47,572 bases of DNA, from the NCBI GenBank assembly GCA_016124415.1, contig WGNS01000059.1, positions 1 through 47,572 on the forward strand, read 5' to 3'. Under the pieces are notes generated by a model that was not told the DNA's origin, searched no databases, and was given only the letters and a program-made list of their open reading frames with translations. This document shows positions 27,354 through 37,155 of this stretch, one piece after another. This DNA is from Gammaproteobacteria bacterium (GTDB lineage Bacteria > Pseudomonadota > Gammaproteobacteria > SZUA-140). How positions within the stretch are numbered: the first letter of the stretch is position 1; each line of letters begins with the position of its first letter. The translations under genes and the position numbers were made by a program.

Positions 27354-28817
27354 ATGCATCACCGCTGCCCGCAAAACCTTAAGTGTAAACATCGGTCTTG
27401 GCGCGGGCATATGGCTTCGGTCGCTGTGGCGGTCTTATGCGTGTCCTGTGCAAGCCAACCTCGTGTTCCCGAGTCGGCCGAGGCCGTACCTCAGAATCTT
27501 CCGGATAAATGGGCGTCGCCGCTGCCGGCGGATGATCAGGCCTTCGTCCGCGGTTGGCTGGGTGATTTCGACGCGCCCGGACTCGACGCCGTCGTGACCG
27601 AGGCGTTGAATGCCAATCGAAACCTCCAGGCGGCCGCGGCGCGCGTCGAGGCGGCGCGGGCGCAGGCGACTATATCCGGAGCGGCTTTGTGGCCCGACGC
27701 GAGTCTGTCTTTTTCCGCTCAGCGTAGCCGGCGAACGCCATCCGGACTTGCCGTCGGCTCGTCGCCGGCCGTGACCCGTTTCGGACTCGACGGCAACATC
27801 TCCTGGGAGGCCGATTTTTGGTCGAGACTTGATGACCAAGCCAAGGCTGCGGGACTAACGGCCGAGGCCAGCGCGGCGGATTATGGCGCCGCCCGTTTGA
27901 GTCTCGTCGCTTCGGTGACCCAATCCTGGTTCGCTGTCGCCGAGGCCTCCGCGCAAACGTTTTTGGCCGAGCACACCGTCGAAAGCTTCCGGCGCGCTCG
28001 CAATACGATCGACGAACGCTATCGCCGCGGCTTGGCTTCGGCGCTCGATCTCCATCTTGCTCGCGAAAACGTGGCCACGGCGGAGAGCGCGCTCGCTCAG
28101 TGGCGTAGGGATCGCGACGGGGCGACGCGTGTACTCGAGACCCTGCTGGGACGTTATCCGGGTGCCGCCCTGAGTTCGGACGGCGTCCTGCCCGCGGTGC
28201 GGGAGGCTGTCCCCTCGGGCCTGCCTTCGAGTCTGTTGAACCGGCGCCCTGATCTGCTCGCGGCCGAGATGCGCTTGCGGGCGGCGAGTTATCGCCTGAC
28301 CGCAGCGCGCAAGAATCTGCTGCCTTCCATTCAATTGACGACTTCCGCCGGCGTCGCGAGTTCCGCATTGAGCAATCTGCTGGATTGGAACCGCTTGGTC
28401 TGGAGTATTCTCGGCAGCGTGACGCAACCGCTGTTCTCGGGCGGTCAGCTCACGGCGGAGCGCGCGCTGGCCGCCGCCGATCATCGCGAGCTTTGGGCCA
28501 CGTACGCGCAAACCGTATTGACGGCCTTCCGCGAGGTCGAGACGGCATTGGCCGCGGAACAGTGGTATCGGGACCAAAAAGTTGCGCTTGACGTTGCTTC
28601 GACGGAGGCCGATGCGGCCGTCAAATTGGCTTTTGAGCAGTACGGACAGGGATTGATCGATATCGTTACGCTGCTGGAAACGCAGCGCCGAGCGTTTACC
28701 GCCGAAAGCAATCGACTTAGAACGATCCGCCAGCGATTGGACAATCGCGTGGCGCTTTATCTGGCGCTGGGCGGCCCGTTCGAGGCACCGACGAAGGAGA
28801 CCAAGGAAATACCATGA
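27354..28817 (+). CDS. Outer-membrane efflux lipoprotein (TolC/NodT family)
   Basis: The 487-residue protein forms the outer-membrane channel of an RND pump. A basic N-terminal stretch (KHRSWRGH) leads into a hydrophobic core and a lipobox, VLCVSC, with Cys at about 32, so it should be lipidated. Two OEP repeats follow (about 70-270 and 275-470), with typical lines such as ALNANRNLQAAAARVEAARA, SGLPSSLLNRRPDLLAAEM and VTLLETQRRAF. An internal ATG at 27411 would remove the positive n-region, so I prefer ATG 27354. It overlaps the adaptor gene by 4 bp. Confidence 0.88.
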   Translation: MHHRCPQNLKCKHRSWRGHMASVAVAVLCVSCASQPRVPESAEAVPQNLPDKWASPLPADDQAFVRGWLGDFDAPGLDAVVTEALNANRNLQAAAARVEAARAQATISGAALWPDASLSFSAQRSRRTPSGLAVGSSPAVTRFGLDGNISWEADFWSRLDDQAKAAGLTAEASAADYGAARLSLVASVTQSWFAVAEASAQTFLAEHTVESFRRARNTIDERYRRGLASALDLHLARENVATAESALAQWRRDRDGATRVLETLLGRYPGAALSSDGVLPAVREAVPSGLPSSLLNRRPDLLAAEMRLRAASYRLTAARKNLLPSIQLTTSAGVASSALSNLLDWNRLVWSILGSVTQPLFSGGQLTAERALAAADHRELWATYAQTVLTAFREVETALAAEQWYRDQKVALDVASTEADAAVKLAFEQYGQGLIDIVTLLETQRRAFTAESNRLRTIRQRLDNRVALYLALGGPFEAPTKETKEIP

Positions 28818-30031
28818 AGATGTGGGTACGTATCGCGACGCCTCTGGCCGTAACGGCCGCGGGGCTGGCGGCGGGAATGGTGCTGATGGCAACCGGGCCC
28901 AAAACGGAGCGGAAACGACCGCCGCCGGTGGTGCCCGTCGTCGAGGCCATGACGGTTGTCGAACAGGACTATCCGATCAAGATCCGGAGCCGGGGCACCG
29001 TGTCGCCGCGCACCCAAAGCACGTTGATCCCCGAGGTCTCGGGCCGCATTGTCAAGGTCTCGCCGGCCTTGCGCAGCGGCGGTTTCTTTGAAAAGGGCGA
29101 AGAGCTGCTGCACATCGATTCCACCGACTACGACAATGCGGTCGTCATCGCCCGCGCCGATCTCGCCAAGGCAAGATTGACGCTGGCGCAGGAGGAAGCC
29201 CAGGCCGATCAGGCCCGCCGCGATTGGGAGCGCCTCGCCCCCAACGAACGGCCCTCCGCCCTGGTCGTGCGCCAACCCCAGGTGGATAGCGCACGCGCCG
29301 AGGTCGCGGCGGCGGAGGCGAGGCTTGCCCAGGCCGAGACCGATCTGGCGCGGACCCGTATCTTGGCGCCTTACGCCGGACGGGTCCTGCAGAAACAGGT
29401 CGATGTGGGACAGTATGTGTCGCCGGGAACCGTGGTGGCGACGATCTACGCGGTGGATTACGTCGAGATCCGTTTGCCTTTGACCGACAATCAGGTCGGT
29501 TTCGTGGATCTGCCCGAACAGTATCGCGGCAGCCCTTCCGGCATGCCCGCCGAAAAGGGGGCGGCGGTGACGTTGACGGCGATAATCGGCCAGGATCGGT
29601 ATGGCTGGCATGGTCGTCTGGTCAGGACCGACGGCGCGATCGATACCGCGAACCGGCAGTTGTTCGTGGTGGCCCAGGTCGATGATCCCTATGCCCGTCA
29701 CGGATCTGAGCCACCGCTCAAGGTCGGTCAATTCGTCGAGGCCGAGATAGACGGGCGTGTGTTGCGCCATGTCTTCGTACTGCCGCGATCCATCCTGGAG
29801 CCCGGAGACAAGGTGCTCGTGATCGACGATCAACACCGCTTGCAGCGCCGCCCGGTAGAGGTACGGTGGCGGGATGGCGAAAACGTTGTCGTCACCAGCG
29901 GCCTCAGCGCCGGAGAACGCGTGTCCCTGACGGCGATGGTTTTCGCCGCCGAAGGAACGGTCGTACGCGTTCAGGGTGAAGAGACATTGTCGCAAGACGG
30001 AATGAAGCCCGCTTCGAGGAAGGGAGGCTAA
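28814..30031 (+). CDS. RND efflux periplasmic adaptor (membrane fusion protein)
   Basis: The 405-residue adaptor links the inner-membrane pump to the outer-membrane channel. One N-terminal membrane anchor (about 5-27) is followed by a lipoyl half (VSPRTQSTLIPEVSGRIVKVSP), an alpha-hairpin (about 108-185, AEVAAAEARLAQAETDLARTR is its second arm), the second lipoyl half (ILAPYAGRVLQKQVDVGQYV), a beta-barrel and a membrane-proximal domain. The start overlaps the channel gene by 4 bp and the pump begins 5 bp after its stop: a single operon. Confidence 0.93.
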   Translation: MKMWVRIATPLAVTAAGLAAGMVLMATGPKTERKRPPPVVPVVEAMTVVEQDYPIKIRSRGTVSPRTQSTLIPEVSGRIVKVSPALRSGGFFEKGEELLHIDSTDYDNAVVIARADLAKARLTLAQEEAQADQARRDWERLAPNERPSALVVRQPQVDSARAEVAAAEARLAQAETDLARTRILAPYAGRVLQKQVDVGQYVSPGTVVATIYAVDYVEIRLPLTDNQVGFVDLPEQYRGSPSGMPAEKGAAVTLTAIIGQDRYGWHGRLVRTDGAIDTANRQLFVVAQVDDPYARHGSEPPLKVGQFVEAEIDGRVLRHVFVLPRSILEPGDKVLVIDDQHRLQRRPVEVRWRDGENVVVTSGLSAGERVSLTAMVFAAEGTVVRVQGEETLSQDGMKPASRKGG

Positions 30032-30036
30032 GTCCC

Positions 30037-33000
30037 ATGCAGGGCATGATCGCCTGGTTCGCGCGCAACGACGTCGCCGCCAATCTGCTGATGATCATCA
30101 TCATCGCGGTCGGCGCCTGGTCGGCGTTCGACCGGATCCCGCTTGAGGTTTTTCCTGAGTTTGAGCGGGATGTCGTTACGATCTCCATGACCTATCGCGG
30201 CGCCACGCCGGCGGAGGTCGAGGAATCGCTCGTGGTCCGGATCGAAGAGGCCGTTGGGGATCTGGAAGGCATCAAGCAGATTCTGTCTAACGCCAACGAG
30301 GGTGTTGCCCGTATTCGCGTCGAGCTTGAGAAGGGTCGTGACGCTCGAGCTTTGCTCGATGATATCAAGACCCGTGTAGACGCTATTACGACGTTCCCCG
30401 ACGATGCCGAACGGCCGACTTACAGTGTCGTCCTGTTTCGGCGCGGCGTGATCAACGTCGTCGTTTCCGGCGACCTGCCCGAGGCCGAGCTGCGTATCTT
30501 GACCCAGAGGGTGCGCGATGACGTTGCCGCGCTGCCCGACGTCAGCCTGGCCGAGATGAGTACGACCCGGGCCCCGGAGATTTCAATCGAGGTCAGCGAA
30601 AAGGCCCTGGATCACTATGGCTTGACCTTCGACGCCGTCGTCAATGCGGTGCGTCGTTCTTCGGTCGATCTGCCTGCGGGTTCGATCCGCACGTCCGGCG
30701 GAGAGATCCTGTTGCGCACAAAGGGCCAAGCCTATACCGGCCCGGATTTCGCCAAGATCGCCATTCGTACCCGCCCGGACGGCACTCGGTTGACCGTCGG
30801 CGAGGTTGCGACGGTGCACGACGGCTTCGAGGACGAACCCGTATTCACGACTTACAACGGCAGGCGGGCGATGCAAATCGAGGTCTATCGGGCCGGCGAT
30901 CAAAGCGCGCTGAATATCGGGCGCGCCGTCAAGGCCTTCGTTGCCTCGGCCAAGTCGCGGATGCCGCCGGGCGTTTCGATCGACTACGCCCATGATCGTT
31001 CGCGTATCGTTCAACTGCGCCTGAATACCCTTGTCACCAGCGCCTGGCAGGGCGGTTTGCTGGTGTTTCTGATTCTCGCGATGTTCCTGCGCATGTCGGT
31101 CGCGCTCTGGGTCTGCGTGGGTATCCCGATCAGTTTCATGGGCGCGCTGGCCCTGATGCCGTCGCTGGGCATCACGATCAACATCATCAGTCTGTTCGCC
31201 TTCATCCTCGTGCTGGGTATCGTCGTCGACGACGCCATCGTGACGAGCGAGAACATCTATAGCCACCTGAAGCGGGCCGAAAATCCAGTCGGCGCAGCCG
31301 TGCGCGGCGCCCAGGAGGTGGCCGTGCCGGTGACCTTCGGTGTGTTGACCACCGTTGCGGCGTTTTTGCCGTTGATCTTTATGGAAGGACAGCGTGGCCC
31401 CATTTTCGCGCAGATCCCCATGGTCGTGATTCCGGTGTTGCTGTTTTCCTGGGTCGAGTCGAAGTTGATCCTGCCGGCCCACATGAGGCATGTTCGCGTC
31501 GATCCGGATCCCAATGCAGGACCTGCCTATGAGCGTCTGCAGCGAAGGATGGCCGACGGTTTGGAAAACTGGGTGGCGCGGGTTTATCAGCCTTTCCTGG
31601 ATCGCCTATTGCGGCATCGATACCTGACGCTTGCGGTTTTCGTGGCGGTCTCGTTCGTGATCATCAGCTTCGTCCTCAGCGGGCGCTACGGATTCACGTT
31701 CTTCCCACGCGTGCAGAGCGAGACCGCACGTGCGACGCTGGTCATGCAGACGGGGACGGCCGAGGAGGTGACGGAGCGGCATCTCAAACGTATCGAGGAC
31801 GTCGCCAAGACCCTGCAGGAAAAATATGTCGACGGTCAGGGACACTCTCTGATCAAAAATATTACCGTGGACATGGGGTCGGCCGGTGGGTCGGGCGGGC
31901 AGCCGAGTTCGGGGGGCAGTTCGGAATTGGGCCGGGTCAGCCTGGAGCTCATGCCGCCCGAGGAGCGCAAGATCGACGTCACGACGTCGGCTATCGTGAC
32001 CGACTGGCGCAAACAGATCGGCACCATTCCCGGCGCGAAGGAACTGAACTTCCGCGCCGAGATCGGCCGCGGCGGAGACCCGATCGACGTTCAGCTTTCA
32101 GGACAGGACTTCGCCGTGTTGGCCAAGGTGTCCGAAGCGGTACGCAAGCGGCTTGCCGAATATCCTGGCATTTTTGACATTCAGGACAGCTTCGACGAGG
32201 GCAAGCCCGAAATCAAACTGACCATGCGTCCCGAGGCGGAGCTGCTCGGGTTGTCGGCGACCGATCTCGGCAGTCAGGTGCGTCAGGCGTTCTTCGGCGC
32301 GGAGGCGCAGCGTATTCAGCGCGAGCGGGACGACGTCCGCGTCATGGTGCGTTATCCCGAATCGGAGCGGCGTTCTGTCAGTAGTCTCGACACGATGCGG
32401 ATCCGGACCGCCGACGGTACCGAAGTGCCCTTCGGCAATGTCGCCGAGGTCAAAATGGGGCAGGGCTTTTCCACGATCCGTCGTGTCGACCGGCAGCGCG
32501 TCGTTGACGTCACGGCCGACATGGACAAGGAACATACCGATGCCCGCCAGGTCGTCGCCGACCTGACGCGCTTCCTCGACGATTTGTTGGTGCAGTATCC
32601 GGGGGTGCGCTATAGCATGGAAGGCGAACAGCGTGAGCAGCGGGAATCCTTCCACAGCCTGATGCTCGGCACCGCCTTCGCCTTGTTCTCGATCTACGCG
32701 TTGCTGGCGATTCCGTTCCGTTCCTATTCGCAACCCATCGTGGTCATGCTCGTGATTCCGTTCAGTATTGTCGGCGCCCTTTTGGGGCACATGATCATGG
32801 GCATGAATCTGAGCCTCATGAGTCTCATGGGCATCCTGGCGCTTGCGGGCGTCGTGGTCAACGACAGCCTTGTGCTCGTCGATTGGGTCAACCGCAGCCG
32901 ACGGGCGGGTATGGCGCTGATGGACGCCTTGCGTACGGCGGGGGTATCCCGCTTCCGGCCTATTCTGCTGACCTCGCTAACGACCTTCGCGGGACTTACG

Positions 33001-33180
33001 CCGTTGCTGCTCGAAAAGAGTACCCAGGCCCAGTTCCTGATCCCGATGGCGGTGTCCTTGGGCTTCGGAATTCTCTATGCCACGCTACTGAGCCTGCTGT
33101 TGGTCCCCGTCGGTTATCTGATCCTCGAGGATCTGTTGGGCTTGTTCCGGCGCAGTTCCGTCCCCATGATAGAGACTTGA
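30037..33180 (+). CDS. RND-family efflux pump, inner-membrane permease (AcrB-like)
   Basis: The 1047-residue proton-driven transporter has twelve predicted membrane helices and two large periplasmic loops. The proton relay is Asp398-Asp399 in LGIVVDDAIVTSENIY. Duplicate halves are visible: DRIPLEVFPEFERDVVTI at the N terminus and the late LMSLMGILALAGVVVNDSLVLVDWVN. A glycine-serine-rich insertion (GGSGGQPSSGGSS, about residues 616-628) lies in the second loop. The substrate cannot be told; no metal-binding methionine cluster of the CusA type is evident. No regulator gene is attached to the operon. Confidence 0.93.
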   Translation: MQGMIAWFARNDVAANLLMIIIIAVGAWSAFDRIPLEVFPEFERDVVTISMTYRGATPAEVEESLVVRIEEAVGDLEGIKQILSNANEGVARIRVELEKGRDARALLDDIKTRVDAITTFPDDAERPTYSVVLFRRGVINVVVSGDLPEAELRILTQRVRDDVAALPDVSLAEMSTTRAPEISIEVSEKALDHYGLTFDAVVNAVRRSSVDLPAGSIRTSGGEILLRTKGQAYTGPDFAKIAIRTRPDGTRLTVGEVATVHDGFEDEPVFTTYNGRRAMQIEVYRAGDQSALNIGRAVKAFVASAKSRMPPGVSIDYAHDRSRIVQLRLNTLVTSAWQGGLLVFLILAMFLRMSVALWVCVGIPISFMGALALMPSLGITINIISLFAFILVLGIVVDDAIVTSENIYSHLKRAENPVGAAVRGAQEVAVPVTFGVLTTVAAFLPLIFMEGQRGPIFAQIPMVVIPVLLFSWVESKLILPAHMRHVRVDPDPNAGPAYERLQRRMADGLENWVARVYQPFLDRLLRHRYLTLAVFVAVSFVIISFVLSGRYGFTFFPRVQSETARATLVMQTGTAEEVTERHLKRIEDVAKTLQEKYVDGQGHSLIKNITVDMGSAGGSGGQPSSGGSSELGRVSLELMPPEERKIDVTTSAIVTDWRKQIGTIPGAKELNFRAEIGRGGDPIDVQLSGQDFAVLAKVSEAVRKRLAEYPGIFDIQDSFDEGKPEIKLTMRPEAELLGLSATDLGSQVRQAFFGAEAQRIQRERDDVRVMVRYPESERRSVSSLDTMRIRTADGTEVPFGNVAEVKMGQGFSTIRRVDRQRVVDVTADMDKEHTDARQVVADLTRFLDDLLVQYPGVRYSMEGEQREQRESFHSLMLGTAFALFSIYALLAIPFRSYSQPIVVMLVIPFSIVGALLGHMIMGMNLSLMSLMGILALAGVVVNDSLVLVDWVNRSRRAGMALMDALRTAGVSRFRPILLTSLTTFAGLTPLLLEKSTQAQFLIPMAVSLGFGILYATLLSLLLVPVGYLILEDLLGLFRRSSVPMIET

Positions 33181-33555
33181 CCGGCGTTTTACGTCACTTC
33201 CATGCCTCACGAAGGGGCATTTAACGCACTAAATTGGTCGGAATTTGGTGTGCCTTAAGCACCTTTTAATCCTTCAAAGCGTCTATAGCATTAAGTAGCG
33301 TCGAGGTCGTCACGGTTTTTCATGCGATTTGGCGGCCGGTCCCCAGGATTTGCGGTGACTGGCCCATTTTTTGCTGGCCCTTGATTGTAACTTATGTCAT
33401 GACGCGTTCATGGCCATCGATTAACCTTTGGAGGCCGCTGAGCCATTTTTGAGCCAACGCTTTGGACGAAAAGGGATCATTCTCCGCGTGGTGAATTGGC
33501 GCCCTCTTCATTCGATTCAGGATCGACATCGAAAACGTTCTGAATTTCCAAGCTG
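33181..33555 (+). promoter_or_regulatory. 375-bp intergenic region between the efflux operon and the sigma-54 activator
   Basis: I see no gene here. It is noticeably more AT-rich than its flanks. It contains a good -24/-12 element at 33360-33375 and a partly palindromic GGTGTGCCTTAAGCACC at about 33249. No clear terminator follows the efflux operon. Confidence 0.5.
33360..33375 (+). promoter_or_regulatory. Candidate sigma-54 promoter upstream of the NifA-like activator
   Basis: TGGCCC-ATTTT-TTGCT keeps GG and GC exactly ten bases apart and matches the TGGCAC-N5-TTGCW consensus except for one base. It lies 180 bp before the ATG of a sigma-54 activator, which suggests autoregulation or control by another activator. 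Confidence 0.55.
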
Positions 33556-35166
33556 ATGACGAAGATCAATATGTCTGCCGAGATTTCAATGATAGCCACA
33601 TCAGAAACATCGCTTTCTGCCGAAGTCGCCGAGATTATCCTCGATGCGGTTCAATTGGCTGCAACATCCCCTGATATAGAGATGACCGTCGGCGGGATCT
33701 TGCGCCTATTGGATGAACGTTTGAGCCTGACCAAGGGGCGCGTGTTGCAGAAGGATTTCACGGACGGACACCTGCACGTCAGTTATGCCCATGGTTTGAG
33801 CCGGAGCGAGATCGAACAGGCGGTATACGCCGTCGGCGAGGGACTCACCGGTCGCATCTTCAAGACGGGGAAAAGCGTCGTCGTCTCGGAGACGGGGCAG
33901 GCCGTGGATTTCGAGGCCGGCGCGCCCGTGAGGCCGGTCGGCAGGGACATCGCCTACATCGCCGTACCGATCCTCTGGAACGACGGCGTGGTCGGTGTGC
34001 TCGCCGCACAGTCGCCGCCCCGGACGGGCGAGGCGCTGTCGGTTGCGCATTACGTCATGCGGATCATGGCGGGATTGATCGGGCAGGTCCTGTGTATTCA
34101 TCGCATGGTCGCTGCCCAGATCCGCCAGTTGCGGCGCGAAAACGAGCGCTTGCGCCGGATGGATAGCGAGGTCGACGGTGCGGTTCACGGCATCGTAGGC
34201 AAGAGTCCGGCCTTGCGGCGTGCCCTGGCGGACGCGGCGAAAGCGGCCACCTCCAGTGCCACCGTCATGCTGATCGGCGAATCGGGCTGCGGTAAGGAGC
34301 GTTTTTCGCGCATGATTCACCTCGCCAGTGAACGCCGCGACGCGCCGTTCGTTTGCATCAATTGCGCGGCTATTCCGCACAACCTGCTCGAATCCGAATT
34401 GTTCGGTTACGAGAAGGGCAGCTTCACCGGCGCGACGACCACCCGAAAAGGTACCTTCGAGCAGGCGGCCGGCGGTACTTTGTTCCTGGACGAGATCGGG
34501 GACATGCCCGTCGATCTGCAGGCCAAGCTGCTCAGGGTGTTGCAGGAGCGGACCGTGCAGCGTATCGGCGGCAGCCAGGAGATCCCGGTCGACGTGCGCA
34601 TCATTTGCGCCACCAACCGGCAGATGGACGAAGCCATCAGGCGCGGCGACTTCCGGCTGGATCTCTATTACCGCCTCAACGTGCTGCCGATCCTGTTGCC
34701 GCCGCTCCGCGAGCGGGACGGGGACATCGAGCTGCTGTCGCTGTATTTCCTGGCCCGGTACAACCAAAAGCAGCGGCGCAATGTGACCTTTTCTTCGCCG
34801 GCGCTGAAGCGGCTTGAGGAATACGAGTGGCCGGGTAACGTGCGCCAGCTCGAGAATTTCATCGAACGGCTCGTCATCATGTCGGATGAAGAACTCATTA
34901 CGCCTGACGGGATCGATTCCATGATGCTCATGGAGACGCCGATTACGATCGAGGATCTCAAATCGGCGAATGACGACGAGATCGGTGCTGAATTCGAATG
35001 GCAGGACAACTACCGTCCCTATCGCCGTGTGCGTCACGACGATCGCGACGCAATCATTGATGCGATGAGAAAGGCCCAGGGTAACAAGACGCAGGCCGCT
35101 AAGCGCCTTGGGCTCAGCACTCGTCAGCTGCATTACCGCTTAAACAAGCTCAAGATCGAAAGCTGA
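33556..35166 (+). CDS. Sigma-54-dependent transcriptional activator with GAF domain (NifA/NtrC family)
   Basis: The 536-residue regulator has an N-terminal GAF sensor (about 25-180), a central AAA+ domain and a C-terminal Fis-type helix-turn-helix (about 503-535, NKTQAAKRLGLSTRQLHYRL). Walker A is GESGCGKE at 241-248; the sigma-54 contact loop is GSFTGA at 288-293; Walker B is GGTLFLDEIGDM. The layout equals NifA, but the cysteine-rich linker of oxygen-sensitive NifA proteins is absent, and no nif gene is near. Its target is unknown. A sigma-54-type promoter precedes it and a strong terminator follows, so it stands alone. Confidence 0.9.
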   Translation: MTKINMSAEISMIATSETSLSAEVAEIILDAVQLAATSPDIEMTVGGILRLLDERLSLTKGRVLQKDFTDGHLHVSYAHGLSRSEIEQAVYAVGEGLTGRIFKTGKSVVVSETGQAVDFEAGAPVRPVGRDIAYIAVPILWNDGVVGVLAAQSPPRTGEALSVAHYVMRIMAGLIGQVLCIHRMVAAQIRQLRRENERLRRMDSEVDGAVHGIVGKSPALRRALADAAKAATSSATVMLIGESGCGKERFSRMIHLASERRDAPFVCINCAAIPHNLLESELFGYEKGSFTGATTTRKGTFEQAAGGTLFLDEIGDMPVDLQAKLLRVLQERTVQRIGGSQEIPVDVRIICATNRQMDEAIRRGDFRLDLYYRLNVLPILLPPLRERDGDIELLSLYFLARYNQKQRRNVTFSSPALKRLEEYEWPGNVRQLENFIERLVIMSDEELITPDGIDSMMLMETPITIEDLKSANDDEIGAEFEWQDNYRPYRRVRHDDRDAIIDAMRKAQGNKTQAAKRLGLSTRQLHYRLNKLKIES

Positions 35167-35226
35167 AAGGAGACGTTTCCTTGTCGATGAGTTGATCCGA
35201 TCCTCATATTTCACTTCTCCCCCTTA

Positions 35227-35261
35227 GGGCCGGCCCCCCCAATATGCCGGCCCATTTTTTT
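35227..35261 (+). terminator. Intrinsic terminator of the sigma-54 activator gene
   Basis: GGGCCGGC (35227-35234) pairs perfectly with GCCGGCCC (35246-35253), followed by A and seven T. It lies 60 bp after the stop and insulates mutL. Confidence 0.92.
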
Positions 35262-35328
35262 CTGCGTCCTTTGCGCTTTCGGTGGTTCTTTTATAGAGTG
35301 GCCCTTTATAGCCATGGTCTGCACGGCA

Positions 35329-37155
35329 ATGCGAATTCATCTTTTATCCCCACAATTATCGAATCAGATCGCCGCAGGCGAGGTCGTCGAGCGTCCCGCG
35401 TCGGTGATCAAGGAACTCGTCGAGAACAGTCTCGACGCCGGCGCGCGCCAGATTCGGATTGAAGTCGAACAGGGCGGCCTGAAGCGACTCCAGGTTCGGG
35501 ACGACGGCGAAGGGATCGAGCGGGAAGACCTTCAGCTTGCCTTGAGCCGTCATGCCACGAGCAAGATCGAGTCGGTCGACGACCTCATGGCGATCGCGAC
35601 GCTGGGTTTTCGGGGCGAGGCGCTGCCGAGTATCGCGTCGGTCGCGGCCTTGACGCTGACCTCGCGTCGCCAGGGTTGCGATCATGGTTGGTCGTTGCGT
35701 TGCGAGGGTGACGTTCCACGCGACGAGCCGAGGCCCGCACCGCATCCGGTCGGGACGACCGTGGAAGTGCGCGACCTCTTTTTCAATGTGCCCGCGCGCC
35801 GCAAGTTTTTGCGCAACGAGCGCACGGAATTCAAGCACATCGAGGAGGTCGTCCGGCGCATGGCGCTGAGCCGGGACGGCGTTGCCTGGTCGTTGGTGCA
35901 CAACGGCCGGGGCGTGCTCGAAGTGCCCGCCTGCGATGATCACTGGTCTCCGGTTGCGCGTTTGGGGCAGTTGTTCGGACAGTCTTTCGCCGAGCAGATG
36001 ATCGGGATCGAGGCGGAAACCCAAAGCTTGTCGTTGCGCGGCTGGATCGGCTTGCCGACCTGTTCGCGGAGCCAGGCCGATATGCAGTACTTCTACGTCA
36101 ACGGCCGAATGGTTCGCGATCGCCTGATCAGTCATGCCTTGCGCCAAGCCTATCAGGACGTGCTCTATCACGGCAGGCATCCGATCTATGTCCTCTACCT
36201 CGAAATGCCGCCCGATGAGGTCGACGTCAACGTGCATCCCGGCAAACAGGAGGTACGCTTCCGCGAGTCGCGATCGATTCACGATTTCGTCGCCCGCCGT
36301 GTGACCGAGGCCATCGCCGATATCCGGCCCGAAGCGGAGGAGGCGGTATCTTATTTGTCGCCGGAGCCTTTACGCCCGACACAATACGTCTCGGGTGGAT
36401 ACACATCGGCCGCCATGCGAAGCCGTTCAGCCGGATTGCCGTTCGCGGGCGGGAGCGACGCGCCGCTTCGCGCTTACGAGGACTTGTATCGGAACGCAGG
36501 AATCGATCCGCTTGTAAGGCAGGATCCTGTGTCGGCGGCAGGGGTGGCCGATGAGGCCGAGCGTGACGAAGATCAGCCGCTCGGACGCGCCGTCGCTCAA
36601 ATTCACGGCGTTTACGTCATCGCCGAGAATGCGGCCGGCATGGCTTTGGTCGACATGCACGCGGCTCATGAGCGCATCACTTATGAGCGCATGAAGAGCA
36701 GCTTATCCGGCTCAGGGATCAGGCGTCAGCCTCTGTTGTTGCCTATTTCCATCACATTGACCACGCAGGAGGCGGATCTGGTCGAGAACGAGGATGAGTT
36801 GTTGCAGTCTCTCGGCCTCGTCGCGCGGCGACTCGGGCCGGATTCCGTTGCATTACACGAAGTGCCCGCCCTGCTCGCGGATGGGGATGTCGAGGCCTTG
36901 TTTCGGGATGTGATCGCCGATCTGCGCAGTCACGGTACGAGTGATCGGGTGGAGACGGAGCAGAACGCCATCCTGGCGCGCATGGCCTGTCACGGTTCGG
37001 TGCGCGCCAATCGACGCCTGAGTCTGGTCGAGATGGACGCCTTGCTCAGGGATCTGGAGCGCACCGAGCGTGGCGGGCAATGCAATCACGGTAGGCCGAC
37101 CTGGGTGCAGTTGGATATGCAGGAGCTGGACCGCATGTTCCTTCGCGGGCGCTAA
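35329..37155 (+). CDS. mutL: DNA mismatch repair protein MutL, endonuclease-type
   Basis: The 608-residue protein couples MutS to strand incision. The GHKL ATPase region carries IAAGEVVERPASVIKELVENSLDAG, DDGEGI, RHATSKI and FRGEALPSI. The C-terminal half holds DMHAAHERITYE from Asp442, matching the DQHA(x)2E(x)4E metal-binding endonuclease motif with Q replaced by M, and CNHGRPTW near the end, also part of the nuclease site. This suggests MutH-independent repair. ATG 35329 gives the family start; an ATG five codons upstream is possible. The stop overlaps a 122-bp palindromic repeat. Confidence 0.95.
   Translation: MRIHLLSPQLSNQIAAGEVVERPASVIKELVENSLDAGARQIRIEVEQGGLKRLQVRDDGEGIEREDLQLALSRHATSKIESVDDLMAIATLGFRGEALPSIASVAALTLTSRRQGCDHGWSLRCEGDVPRDEPRPAPHPVGTTVEVRDLFFNVPARRKFLRNERTEFKHIEEVVRRMALSRDGVAWSLVHNGRGVLEVPACDDHWSPVARLGQLFGQSFAEQMIGIEAETQSLSLRGWIGLPTCSRSQADMQYFYVNGRMVRDRLISHALRQAYQDVLYHGRHPIYVLYLEMPPDEVDVNVHPGKQEVRFRESRSIHDFVARRVTEAIADIRPEAEEAVSYLSPEPLRPTQYVSGGYTSAAMRSRSAGLPFAGGSDAPLRAYEDLYRNAGIDPLVRQDPVSAAGVADEAERDEDQPLGRAVAQIHGVYVIAENAAGMALVDMHAAHERITYERMKSSLSGSGIRRQPLLLPISITLTTQEADLVENEDELLQSLGLVARRLGPDSVALHEVPALLADGDVEALFRDVIADLRSHGTSDRVETEQNAILARMACHGSVRANRRLSLVEMDALLRDLERTERGGQCNHGRPTWVQLDMQELDRMFLRGR

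Noticed and set aside
30583..31491. Long minus-strand open frame inside the efflux pump gene, and similar antisense frames within cysI, iscS, hscA and the sigma-54 activator
   Set aside because: Their sequences are low-complexity, rich in Arg, His, Gln and Asp, and lack any family motif; they arise from the codon bias of the GC-rich genes on the other strand.
33556..35166. Evidence for nitrogen fixation
   Set aside because: The regulator resembles NifA only in layout; no nif structural genes or NifA-type upstream sites are present, and similar GAF activators control other functions.
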